A DNA stretch of 64,000 nt from Rubrivivax albus (GTDB taxonomy: Bacteria > Pseudomonadota > Gammaproteobacteria > Burkholderiales > Burkholderiaceae_C): the NCBI RefSeq assembly GCF_004016515.1, contig NZ_SACT01000002.1:186001-250000 (forward strand), given 5' to 3'. Position numbers and translations under genes: made by a program. The notes under the pieces were generated by a model, which did not search any database, was not told where the DNA came from, and saw only the letters and a program-made list of their open reading frames with translations. Positions 9,466-17,083 of the stretch are shown one piece after another; positions within the stretch are counted from its first letter, which is position 1; the number at the start of each line of letters is the position of its first letter.

Positions 9466-10751
9466 GCGCATCGACACCCACCCTGCCGACCCTTCCGGAA
9501 GGCACCCGCATGATGGCGACGATGCTGGACAACGGCCCCGGCTTCATCGCGCTGGACGAAGCCGCTGCGGCCGAGGGCATCGTGCACGTGCCGCTGCCGC
9601 TGTTCTTCACCCCGGCACAGGTGGCGCATGCACTGCAGGCCGCCGGCGCCGACACGCTGGTGACCGCCGACGGCGTGCAGCGCCTGCCGTTCGCGCCGGT
9701 GGCGCTGCCGCCGGGCACGGCCAAGATCACCTTCACCTCCGGCACCACCGGCGCGCCCAAGGGCGTGTGCCTCACCGCGGCGGCCATGGACGCCGTGGCC
9801 GACGGCCTGATCGCCGCGATGGCACCGCTGGGCATCACGCGCCACCTCAACGCCCTGCCCTATGCCGTGCTGCTGGAGAACATCGCAGGCCTGCTGGCGC
9901 CGCGCCGGCATGGCGTGGACGTGGTGGCGCTGCCGTTGCGCGAGGTGGGCCTGATCGGCTCCTCGCAGTTCGACCCGGCACGGCTGCACGCCGCTGTCGA
10001 GGCGCACGGCGCCGAGAGCCTGATCCTGCTGCCGCAGATGCTGCGCGCCTGGGTGGCCTGGCTGGCCGCCACCGGCCAGCGTGCGCCGGCGTCGCTGAAG
10101 CTGGTGGCCGTGGGCGGCGCCGCGGTGGGGGCGCCGCTGATCGAGGCCGCGCAGGCGCTGGGCATCCCGGCCTGCGAGGGCTACGGGCTGTCCGAAGGCG
10201 CTTCGGTGCAGACGCTGAACCTGCCTGGCGCGCAGCGCCCCGGCAGCGCCGGCCGCGCCCTGCCGCATGCCCGGCTGCGCGTGAACGGCGACGGCGAGAT
10301 CGAGGTCGCCGGCAGTCTGTTCGCCGGCTACCTGGGCAGCCCGGAGCCCGTGCCCGCCTGGTGGCCCACCGGCGACCTGGGCCGCATCGACGCTGACGGC
10401 TACGTCTGGATCGACGGCCGACGCCGCAACGTGCTGATCACCGCCTACGGCCGCAACGTCAGCCCGGAGTGGATCGAGACGGCCCTGCGCAGCCACCCGG
10501 CGGTGGCGCAGGCGGTGGTGTTCGGTGACGGCGAACCCGCACTCAGTGCCGTGCTCTGGCCCACCAACGCACGCGCCGACCTGCAGGCCGCGGTGGACGC
10601 CGCCAACGCCACCCTGCCCGACTACGCCCGCATCGCCCGCTGGACGCGCGGCCGCGCCGCGTTCGACCCCAGCACCGGCCTGGCCACCGCCAACGGGCGG
10701 CCGCAGCGCCCCGCCATCGCCAGCCTGCACGCCGACGCGCTGGCCACCTGA
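9462..10751 (+). CDS. AMP-binding acyl-adenylating enzyme, short form
   Basis: A 429-residue member of the ANL superfamily, about 100 residues shorter than typical fatty acyl-CoA synthetases because the N-terminal subdomain is reduced. The P-loop TFTSGTTGAPKGV is near residue 90, the A5 motif appears as EGYGLSEGA, and the hinge region as WWPTGDLGRIDADGYVWIDGRRRN. In motif A10 the usual catalytic lysine (NGK) is replaced: the sequence reads TANGRPQRPA. The protein may therefore adenylate poorly or use arginine; the same motif may be normal in this subfamily. Translationally coupled to the T_hemolysin gene. Likely substrate is a fatty or other carboxylic acid, by inference from partners. Confidence 0.83.
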   Translation: MSASTPTLPTLPEGTRMMATMLDNGPGFIALDEAAAAEGIVHVPLPLFFTPAQVAHALQAAGADTLVTADGVQRLPFAPVALPPGTAKITFTSGTTGAPKGVCLTAAAMDAVADGLIAAMAPLGITRHLNALPYAVLLENIAGLLAPRRHGVDVVALPLREVGLIGSSQFDPARLHAAVEAHGAESLILLPQMLRAWVAWLAATGQRAPASLKLVAVGGAAVGAPLIEAAQALGIPACEGYGLSEGASVQTLNLPGAQRPGSAGRALPHARLRVNGDGEIEVAGSLFAGYLGSPEPVPAWWPTGDLGRIDADGYVWIDGRRRNVLITAYGRNVSPEWIETALRSHPAVAQAVVFGDGEPALSAVLWPTNARADLQAAVDAANATLPDYARIARWTRGRAAFDPSTGLATANGRPQRPAIASLHADALAT

Positions 10752-10782
10752 CCCCGATTCGACCCCGCTTCAAGGAGCCCCC

Positions 10783-11472
10783 ATGGCCTTCCACGCCCGC
10801 CTGCTGGCGGACACCACCGCCGCCCGCGCCACGCTGCTGAGCGCACCCATCATCCAGGGTGTGCTGCTGCGCGGCGAGGTCTCGCTGCCCAGCTACCGCG
10901 CGTTCCTCACCGAGGCGTACCACCACGTGAAGCACACGGTGCCGCTGCTGCGCGCCACGCGCGACGCGCTGCCGGCACACCACGCCTGGCTGGCACCGGC
11001 ACTGGACGAGTACATCGACGAGGAAGCCGGCCACGACGAGTGGATCCTCGGCGACATCGCCGCCACCGGGGCCGACGCCGAGGCGGTGCGCCACGGCCGC
11101 CCGGGCCACGCCACCGAGGTGATGGTGGCCTACGCCTACGACACCATCGCCCGCGGCAACCCGCTGGGCTTCTTCGGCATGGTGCACGTGCTCGAGGGCA
11201 CCAGCGTGGCCCTGGCGCTGCAGGCGGCCGACGCCATCCAGCGGCCGCTGGGCCTGCCCGACGCCGCCTTCACCTACCTGCGTTCGCACGGCACGCTGGA
11301 CCAGGAACACACGGCCCACTTCGAACTGCTGATGGACCGCATCGACGACCCGGCCGACCAGGCCGCCATCGTGCACGCGGCGCGCGCCTTCTTCCGCCTC
11401 TACGGCGACGTGTTCCGCGGCCTGCCGATGCCGGTGGCCACCGCCGCGCGCACCGAGGAGGCCCTGGCATGA
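10783..11472 (+). CDS. Heme-oxygenase-like diiron protein (TenA-like iron-containing redox enzyme)
   Basis: A 229-residue helical protein of the TenA/PqqC-like fold. Potential metal ligands fall in the helices expected for heme-oxygenase-like diiron oxidases: E44 with H47/H48/H51 (LTEAYHHVKHT), E80 and H83 (DEEAGHDEW), E137 (HVLEGTS), and D172, H175 and H178 (LDQEHTAHF). This set favours a non-heme diiron oxidase or oxygenase over thiaminase TenA. Known relatives cleave or oxidise fatty acids and amino acids (UndA, BesC, SznF). AAGGAG lies upstream of the ATG. It sits in an operon with an acyl-activating enzyme and an SDR, and its last codons overlap the SDR start. Reaction unknown. Confidence 0.8.
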   Translation: MAFHARLLADTTAARATLLSAPIIQGVLLRGEVSLPSYRAFLTEAYHHVKHTVPLLRATRDALPAHHAWLAPALDEYIDEEAGHDEWILGDIAATGADAEAVRHGRPGHATEVMVAYAYDTIARGNPLGFFGMVHVLEGTSVALALQAADAIQRPLGLPDAAFTYLRSHGTLDQEHTAHFELLMDRIDDPADQAAIVHAARAFFRLYGDVFRGLPMPVATAARTEEALA

Positions 11473-12227
11473 AGGCCGCCGACGCACGCGTGCTGCTCAC
11501 TGGTGCCGGCGGCGGCATCGGCAGCGCGATGGCCGAAGCCCTACGGGGCGCCGGTGCCGCCGTGCTCGGCGTCGGCCGCCGGCCGGGGCTGGGCCCCTGG
11601 GTGCAGGCCGACCTGGCCACGGTGGACGGCATCGCCACCGTGGCCGGTGCGGCGTCGGCCTTCGGCGCCAACGTGGTCGTGCATGCCGCCGGCGTGCCGG
11701 CCTTCGGCGCGCTGACCGCGCTGAGCCCGGCGCAGCTGCAGCAGGTGCTGCAACTCAACCTGCTGGCGCCGATGCAGCTGACGCAGGCGCTGCTGCCGCA
11801 GTTGCTGGCGCAGCCACGCGCGCAGCTGGTCTTCGTCGGCTCGGCGCTGGGCCGCATCGGCCTGCCGGGCTTCAGCGCCTACGGCGCCAGCAAGGCCGGC
11901 CTGCACGGCTTCGCCGAGGCGCTAAGGCGCGAGCTGGCCGACACCAGCGTGCGCGTGCAGATCCTGGGCCCGCGCAGCACACGCACCGGCTTCAACGACG
12001 CCGCCGTCGAGGCCTACAACCGCGCCACCGGCACCGCGATGGACACGCCTCAGGTGGTGGCCGCTGCGCTGCTCGCGCTGCTGGAGAGCGAAGCGGCAGA
12101 GCGTTTCATCGGCTTTCCCGAACGCCTGGGCGTGCGCCTGAACGGCGTGCTCGGCGCCCGCATGGACGGCAGCTTCGCGCGCCACCGGCGCAGCCTTTCC
12201 ACCCCCGACACCGGAGTTCCCGCATGA
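11469..12227 (+). CDS. SDR family oxidoreductase in the T_hemolysin operon
   Basis: A 252-residue classical short-chain dehydrogenase. The cofactor motif is LLTGAGGGIGSAMAEAL at the N-terminus, followed by HAAGVPAFG, the catalytic serine in VGSALGRIGLPG and the active-site YGASKAG. The start overlaps the stop of the diiron-protein gene (ATGA), and its own stop overlaps the next gene in the same way. It probably reduces or oxidises a carbonyl made by the preceding enzymes; NADPH preference is suggested only by the arginine-rich segment (VGRRPG) after the second strand. Substrate unknown. Confidence 0.85.
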   Translation: MKAADARVLLTGAGGGIGSAMAEALRGAGAAVLGVGRRPGLGPWVQADLATVDGIATVAGAASAFGANVVVHAAGVPAFGALTALSPAQLQQVLQLNLLAPMQLTQALLPQLLAQPRAQLVFVGSALGRIGLPGFSAYGASKAGLHGFAEALRRELADTSVRVQILGPRSTRTGFNDAAVEAYNRATGTAMDTPQVVAAALLALLESEAAERFIGFPERLGVRLNGVLGARMDGSFARHRRSLSTPDTGVPA

Positions 12228-12868
12228 GTCTGATCCACCGCCTCTCCCCCATCCTGACCAGCCTGGCGCTGCTGCCGCTGTCGCTGCACGCCGCCCCCGT
12301 GGACGACGCCGTCGCCCGTGTGCAGCGCGACTGGGAGACCATCCGCTACGACCTGCCCGCGGCGCAGCGCGAACAGCGCTTCGAGGCCCTGGCCAAGGCC
12401 GCGCACGAGGTCAGCGCGCAGTTCGCCGGCCGCAGCGAACCGCTGGTCTGGGAAGGCATCGTGCTGAGTTCCTGGGCCGGCGAGAAGGGCGGTCTGGGCG
12501 CGCTGGGCCTGGTCAAGCAGGCCAAGGCGCTGTACGAACGCGCGATCGAGCTCGACGGCCAGGCGCTCCACGGCTCGGCCTATGCCAGCCTGGGCGTGCT
12601 CTACGCCAAGGTGCCCGGCTGGCCGCTGGGCTTCGGCGACGGCGGCAAGGCCGAGGCACTGTTCCGGCAGGCCCTGGCCGTCAACCCGCAGGGCATCGAC
12701 CCGCACTTCTTCTATGCCGAGTACCTGGCGGACCAGAACCGCACGGCCGAGGCAGTGAGCCACCTGGAGCAGGCACTGAAGGCACCGCCGAGGCCGGGTC
12801 GCGAGAAGGCCGACGCCGGGCGGCGCGAGGAGGTCAAGGCGCTGCTGGCGAAGCTGCGTGGCGCCTGA
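12224..12868 (+). CDS. Periplasmic TPR-like protein, last gene of T_hemolysin operon
   Basis: A 214-residue exported protein. A signal peptide covers about residues 1-23 (cleavage after LHA), and the rest is helical with TPR-like repeats: ALYERAIELDGQALHGSAYA, KAEALFRQALAVNPQGIDPH and AVSHLEQALKAPP. A conserved-looking middle block (VWEGIVLSSWAG) is characteristic of small uncharacterised TPR proteins. The start overlaps the SDR stop, so it belongs to the operon. It puts one component of the pathway in the periplasm. Function unknown; it may act in export or as a scaffold. Confidence 0.75.
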   Translation: MSLIHRLSPILTSLALLPLSLHAAPVDDAVARVQRDWETIRYDLPAAQREQRFEALAKAAHEVSAQFAGRSEPLVWEGIVLSSWAGEKGGLGALGLVKQAKALYERAIELDGQALHGSAYASLGVLYAKVPGWPLGFGDGGKAEALFRQALAVNPQGIDPHFFYAEYLADQNRTAEAVSHLEQALKAPPRPGREKADAGRREEVKALLAKLRGA

Positions 12869-12886
12869 AGGCCTCTTCGGGGTCGC

Positions 12887-13363
12887 TCAGCGGTACTTCG
12901 CCGCCGTGATGAACTCGCCGAAGCTCTCGCACCAGACCACCACGGTGTCGAAGGCGGCCAGGTCCACGTCGGCCGGCAGCGGCAGCACGAAGCCCTCGAA
13001 GCCCTTGACCGGACCCACGTGGCGCATGCGCGGCTTCAGCGCGTGGAAGGCCGCCTCGGTGTCGACGAAGCCCGGGGACAGGTAGAGCTGGTAATCGGGC
13101 CCCGGCGCCAGGCGCCCGGTATGGGCCACGCTGGACGGGCCGACCGCGACGTCGCCCTCGCCCCAGTGCAGGCGGTCGCTGCCAGGCAGGTCGCGCCGGA
13201 AGGCGCCGCGAAAGGTGGCGGCCTGCTGCAGCGCCGCCAGCTCGGCCGCCGGGGGCGGCGGCGGCGCGGTCAGGATTGGCAGCACATAGATGCCACCGGC
13301 GAAACCTGCCGCACCGACCACGGCATGCGAGGCCGCCAGTCCCAGCCAGGCGCGCCGCCTCAT
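12887..13363 (-). CDS. DM13 domain membrane-anchored protein
   Basis: A 158-residue protein with an N-terminal hydrophobic segment (about residues 8-27) that is a signal anchor or signal peptide, then a DM13 domain: FRGAFRRDLPGSDRLHWGEG, LAPGPDYQLYLSPGFV, GPVKGFEGFVLPLPADVD and the end block VVVWCESFGEFITAAKY with the single conserved cysteine. DM13 domains are proposed electron-transfer modules. The start at 13363 directly follows the stop of the peroxiredoxin-like gene with one base between, so the two are co-translated. Redox partnership is inferred from this pairing. Confidence 0.82.
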   Translation of the reverse strand: MRRRAWLGLAASHAVVGAAGFAGGIYVLPILTAPPPPPAAELAALQQAATFRGAFRRDLPGSDRLHWGEGDVAVGPSSVAHTGRLAPGPDYQLYLSPGFVDTEAAFHALKPRMRHVGPVKGFEGFVLPLPADVDLAAFDTVVVWCESFGEFITAAKYR

Positions 13364-13364
13364 C

Positions 13365-13901
13365 TCACACGACGCCCGTGTACTCGCCGCGTGCCGGGTA
13401 GTCCTTGGCGACGGCGAAGTCGATGGCTGCCAGCAGTTCGTCGAAATGCGGGCGGGCGAAGGGCATGGTCTGCACGGCGCCATAGTAGAGGCTGCCGTCG
13501 GGCCTGACCAGGAACACCCCGGGCTCCGAGAACAGCGCCGGCTCCTCGATGCCGATGGACGTGGTACCGCGCGAGGTGCTGACGTACAGCCCCCAGGCCC
13601 GGGCCACCGGCAGCGGCAGGCTGTGGCCCATGCGCAGGTCGGGCGCCTTGAGCTTGTCGGCCATGGCCTGCGCGCGCTCGGCGGTGTCGCTGGACAGCGC
13701 GATCACTTTGACGCCGCGGGCCGTGAACTCCGGCAGCAGCCTGCCCAGTTCAAGCAGGTACTTCAGGCAGATCGGGCAGTGCAGGCCGCGGTAGAAGACG
13801 ACGAGCGAGAAGCGCGCCGGTGTCTCGGCGGCGAGGTCGTAGGCGCCGTGGGCCAGGGTGGGCACCTGCAGCGCGGGGACGGGCTGGCGGGGGATCAGCA
13901 T
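13365..13901 (-). CDS. Peroxiredoxin-like (AhpC/TSA) protein
   Basis: A 178-residue thioredoxin-fold protein. The active-site region reads FYRGLHCPICLKYL, with a CxxC pair where classic peroxiredoxins have a single peroxidatic cysteine, a form common in the redoxin family found next to AraC regulators. Further family blocks are VIALSSDTAERA and GVFLVRPDGSLYYG. No signal peptide, so cytoplasmic. GGAGAACC precedes the ATG. First gene of the pair with DM13, and divergent from an AraC-type regulator whose operator region they share. Confidence 0.83.
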   Translation of the reverse strand: MLIPRQPVPALQVPTLAHGAYDLAAETPARFSLVVFYRGLHCPICLKYLLELGRLLPEFTARGVKVIALSSDTAERAQAMADKLKAPDLRMGHSLPLPVARAWGLYVSTSRGTTSIGIEEPALFSEPGVFLVRPDGSLYYGAVQTMPFARPHFDELLAAIDFAVAKDYPARGEYTGVV

Positions 13902-13973
13902 GCGGTTCTCCGGTGGCGGGATGAGGCACTGTAACCAACGAATCAGGACGAAAGGACACGGATCGTCTCGTTC

Positions 13974-13992
13974 ATGAGACCATTCGTCTCAT
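13974..13992. promoter_or_regulatory. Inverted repeat overlapping the AraC gene start codon
   Basis: ATGAGAC at 13974-13980 and GTCTCAT at 13986-13992 form a perfect 7-base dyad with a 5-base spacer; the right arm contains the first two bases of the start codon. A third GTCTC copy at 13965-13969 extends the array. The site lies between the divergent peroxiredoxin and AraC genes, a position suited to an AraC-family autorepressor/activator. Confidence 0.5.
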
Positions 13993-14803
13993 GTTGCCCC
14001 GCCCCGACCGCCTGTCGGCGCTGCTGCGCCGCTTCGAGTTGCGCGCCGAGGTGTTCCTGGCCGGCCCCGTCTGCGGCCACCACCTGCTGGACACGCCCAG
14101 CGCCGAGCTGCACGTGCTGCGCGCCGGCCAGGTGGTGCTGGCCGACGCCAGCGGGCCGCCGGTCACCGTGGACGCACCTGCGGCCGTGTTCTACCCGCGC
14201 CCGCTGGCGCACCAGCTGCGGGCCGACGCCTCGGCCGACCTGGTCTGCGCGCACGTGCGCTTCGGCACCGGCGACGACAACCCGCTGCTGCGCCACCTGC
14301 CGCCGCGCCTGGTGGTGCCGCTGGCCGACCTGCCGGCGCTGGATGCCACGCTGCATCTGCTGTTCGACGAGGCCACGGCCCGCCGGTGCGGCCACGCCAA
14401 CGTGGTGGACCGGCTCGCCGAGGTGCTGATGGTGCAGCTGCTGCGCCACGTGATCGCCACGCGGCTGGTCGACGGTGGTCTGGTGGCCGGCCTGTCCGAC
14501 GAGCGCCTGGCACGCGCGCTGGCCGCGGTGCACGCCGACCCCGCACACGGCTGGACACTGACGCGGATGGCCGCTGCCGCCGGCATGTCGCGCGCGCGAT
14601 TTGCCGAGCGCTTCACCACCACCGTGGGTCTGCCGCCAGGGGAGTACCTGACCCAGTGGCGTCTGGGCCTGGCGCGCACCTTGCTGCAACGGGGCGAACC
14701 GGTGAAGCGGGTGGCGGCCGAGGTGGGCTATGGGAGCGCCAGCGCACTGGCACGGGTGTTCCGCCAGCGGCTGGGTACGACGCCGTTGCAGGCTGCGGGC
14801 TGA
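13991..14803 (+). CDS. AraC family transcriptional regulator with cupin domain
   Basis: A 270-residue regulator. The N-terminal half is a cupin_6-type sensor (HLLDTPSAELHVLRAGQVVL, AAVFYPRPLAHQL). The C-terminal half carries the two helix-turn-helix motifs of AraC proteins: GWTLTRMAAAAGMSRARFAERF and GEPVKRVAAEVGYGSASALARVF, ending in LGTTPLQ. The ATG at 13991 overlaps a palindromic site. It is divergent from the peroxiredoxin-like/DM13 pair and probably controls it. The inducer is unknown; an electrophile or oxidised compound would fit the redox partners. Confidence 0.87.
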   Translation: MLPRPDRLSALLRRFELRAEVFLAGPVCGHHLLDTPSAELHVLRAGQVVLADASGPPVTVDAPAAVFYPRPLAHQLRADASADLVCAHVRFGTGDDNPLLRHLPPRLVVPLADLPALDATLHLLFDEATARRCGHANVVDRLAEVLMVQLLRHVIATRLVDGGLVAGLSDERLARALAAVHADPAHGWTLTRMAAAAGMSRARFAERFTTTVGLPPGEYLTQWRLGLARTLLQRGEPVKRVAAEVGYGSASALARVFRQRLGTTPLQAAG

Positions 14804-14822
14804 GCGCCAACGCCGTGAGCGA

Positions 14823-15533
14823 TCAGTCTGGCACCTCGAATCGGTAGCCGATACCGCGCACCGTCACGAGGTGTCTGGGCCGCCTCGGGTCGGGCTCGAG
14901 CTTGGCCCGCAGCCGGTGCACGTGGGCGTCGACGGTGTGGGTCAGGCCGGCGAACCCCTGGCCCCACACCTCGCGCAGCAGCTCGCTGCGGCGGATGGCC
15001 TGGCCGCGGTGGCGCAGCAGGCAGGCCAGCAACTCGAACTCGCGCCCCGACAGCGCCAGCGCCTGGCCGTCGCGTTCCAGGCGCCGGTGCACCAGGTCGA
15101 TCCGGTAGGGGCCGCAGTGCCAGTCGGCCGTGTCGACCACCTGCGCGCGGCGCAGCAAGGCCCGCACACGCGCCACCAGCTCGCGCAGCGAAGAGGGTTC
15201 GTGCAGCGGTGCCGGCTTGGCCATCACGTCGTCGGCACCGAGTTCGAGGCCCAGCACACGCTGCGCGGCCGCGTCCAGCGGCCCCGCGCCGCCGAGCGCG
15301 ATCAGCGACAGCGCGGGGTATCGCATCCGCAGCTCGCGGCACAGCGCCAGACCGTCGCCGTCGGGCAGCGACAGGTCCAGCAGCACCACGGCCCAGGCCC
15401 GGGCGGCCAGCGCTGCACGCGCCTGCGGCACGTCGGCCACGCGGTGCAGCCGCCACCCGGCCTGCGTCAGGTGGTGGCGCAGCGCATCGGCGGTGGCATC
15501 GTCGTCCTCGACGAGCAGCAACTCGGCGGCCAT
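14823..15533 (-). CDS. OmpR-family response regulator, orphan
   Basis: A 236-residue two-component response regulator. The receiver domain has the acidic pocket LLLVEDDDA, phosphoacceptor Asp in VVLLDLSLPDGDG, and the conserved lysine in DVMAKPAP. A winged-helix DNA-binding domain follows (LSGREFELLACLLRHRGQ, HVHRLRAKLE, VRGIGYRF). The threonine position reads ALGGAGP, slightly unusual. No histidine kinase gene adjoins it: both neighbours are unrelated, so it is an orphan whose partner must be elsewhere. It is convergent with the AraC gene. Confidence 0.88.
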   Translation of the reverse strand: MAAELLLVEDDDATADALRHHLTQAGWRLHRVADVPQARAALAARAWAVVLLDLSLPDGDGLALCRELRMRYPALSLIALGGAGPLDAAAQRVLGLELGADDVMAKPAPLHEPSSLRELVARVRALLRRAQVVDTADWHCGPYRIDLVHRRLERDGQALALSGREFELLACLLRHRGQAIRRSELLREVWGQGFAGLTHTVDAHVHRLRAKLEPDPRRPRHLVTVRGIGYRFEVPD

Positions 15534-15589
15534 GCGGGCATTGCAGCAGCGCCAGCGGCCGCCGACCTCACGTACAGGTCACGTTGCGA

Positions 15590-16431
15590 TCACATCGCCT
15601 GCCGGCGCTGCCGGCGGCGCGCCAGGCCGCCCACCGCGGCCAGGCCGGCCAGCATCATCGCGTAGCTCTCCGGCTCCGGCACCGCGGCGACGGCGAAGCT
15701 GATGCGGTAGACCTCAGTGCCGGCGGCCAGGCCGCTGTCGAACACATAGCCGGCGCCAGTGGTCAGGCCGTTGAAGGCCGCCAGTTCAGCGAAGTTGAAG
15801 GCGACCACCGAGTTCTGCGGGCTACGCAGGCCGTTGTCGCCCACGAAGGCCGCGGCGGCGGGGTCGAAGACCTCGCTGCCGGCGTCCCAGATCTGCTGCG
15901 CGAACTGCGAGATGCTGCCGAGTTGCAGTTGGCCGCCGGCATCGAAGACCTGGTAGCGCGTCGGGCTGTCGTTGCCGATGAAGAAGTCGTTGCTCGGGAC
16001 CACCATCGCGGCAAAGGTGAAGTACGGGTTGGCCAGCGGGTCGACGTCGAGGCGCAGCGTCGCCGTCTGCCCGGGCAGCAGCAGGCCGCCCACGGTGCCG
16101 CGGTTGGCGCCCGGGTCGGCCGCCGCAAAGGCCGCCTGCCAGGCGCCGCCGGCACCGCCTTCGGCCACCGAGATGATGGCGTGCGGGCCACGGCCCCGAT
16201 GTCGAAGGCGTCGAAGCCGCCGCTGTGGAAGCCCACGTGCAGCGGCGCGAAGGCGATGCCGTTGACCGCGGCGAGGTTCTCGACCGTGATGTCGATGCCC
16301 AGGGCCGAAGCCGGCGAGGCAAAGGCGCCGGCCACGGCCAGGCAGCCCAGGGCGCCGATCTTCCGGCGGGCACGGGGCAACGACGTGGCGGTGACGGCGC
16401 TGGCCGCAGCCGATCGGGTTTCAGTGGACAT
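15590..16431 (-). pseudogene. Spondin-type PEP-CTERM exported protein, frameshifted
   Basis: Two overlapping frames together make one protein. The first frame, from ATG at 16431 with AAGGAG upstream, encodes a signal peptide and ITVENLAAVNGIAFAPLHVG, HSGGFDAFDIG. Near 16180-16195 the reading shifts by one base, and the second frame continues with ISVAEGGAGGAWQAAFAAAD, FTFAAMVVPSNDFFIGND and ends in a PEP-CTERM sorting signal (VPEPESYAMMLAG, then RRRQRR). The whole matches spondin_N-domain PEP-CTERM proteins, which exosortase delivers to the cell surface. One missing C in GCCCGC(C)ACGCC would restore the frame, so this is either a recent mutation or a sequencing error. No exosortase gene lies in the window. 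Confidence 0.75.
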
Positions 16432-16782
16432 GGAGGCTCCTTCCTGGTTCCGGTGTGACGGGTTCGATGCAACGGAGGCCGGCCTGCGCACCGCAGGCCC
16501 CGGACCGACCGTTCAGCCCATGCTAGGCAGCCCCCCTCGCCGGAACCTCCCCGTTTGCTCACGGCGCGGTGAACATCGCGGCATGGCTTTGCCTATTGAT
16601 GGATCCGTATCAATAGCCCATGAAATGTGCTAAACTCCGAAAGCTTTGCAGACCGCCTCTTCGGCCCCTGCCCGCGCACCACACGGTGTCCGCCACGGCA
16701 GGCCCTCCAGGCGACCCCGGCCGCTCCTCGGTGCATTTCCACGGGCGGCATTCCCTTCACACGAAAGGAAACGACCCCCTTC
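16432..16782. other. Intergenic region upstream of infA and the PEP-CTERM gene
   Basis: A 351-base gap with divergent promoters. It contains a near-perfect dyad at 16594-16615 and a possible -10 element TAAACT at 16631-16636 for infA, without a good -35. The stretch 16637-16760 would be a long infA leader. Open frames crossing it are not supported by codon pattern or ribosome sites. Confidence 0.5.
16594..16615. promoter_or_regulatory. Inverted repeat upstream of infA
   Basis: TATTGAT (16594-16600) and ATCAATA (16609-16615) form a perfect 7-base dyad with an 8-base centre, just upstream of the possible -10 TAAACT. The half-sites resemble FNR half-sites, but the spacer is 8 instead of 4, so an FNR box is unlikely. 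Probable operator for an unidentified regulator. Confidence 0.4.
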
Positions 16783-17010
16783 ATGGCCAAGGAAGAACTG
16801 ATCGAGATGCGCGGCACCGTCGACGAGGTGCTGCCCGACTCCCGCTACAAGGTGACGCTGGAAAACGGCCACCAGCTGGTTGCGTACAGCGCCGGCCGGA
16901 TGAAGAAGTTCCGTATCCGGATCATCGCGGGGGACAGCGTCTCGCTCGAGATGTCGCCCTACGATCTCAGCAAGGGCCGCATCACCTTCCGCCACCTGGG
17001 TCGGCAGTAG
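16783..17010 (+). CDS. infA: Translation initiation factor IF-1
   Basis: A 75-residue OB-fold protein that binds the ribosomal A site during initiation with IF-2 and IF-3. Family sequence is clear: [40 protein letters not shown], and [10 protein letters not shown] at the end. AAAGGAAACGA precedes the ATG at a longer-than-usual spacing. It stands alone rather than in the ribosomal protein cluster; many betaproteobacteria carry a second infA like this, apparently expressed under cold or stress. That second-copy status is inferred from its location. Confidence 0.95.
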   Translation: MAKEELIEMRGTVDEVLPDSRYKVTLENGHQLVAYSAGRMKKFRIRIIAGDSVSLEMSPYDLSKGRITFRHLGRQ

Positions 17011-17044
17011 CCTCACTTGCGGGCGCCTGGCGCCGCAATGCATC

Positions 17045-17067
17045 GAAGGGGCCCGTTGGGCCCCTTC
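17045..17067. terminator. Hairpin between infA and the exonuclease gene
   Basis: A perfect 10-base stem, GAAGGGGCCC / GGGCCCCTTC, with a 3-base loop. It lies between convergent genes and could end transcription in both directions, although no strong T tract follows on either strand. Confidence 0.65.
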
Positions 17068-17083
17068 GCCGTTCTGCGGTGCT

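Noticed and set aside
16594..16615. FNR box before infA
   Set aside because: Half-sites are FNR-like but the spacer is 8 bases instead of 4.
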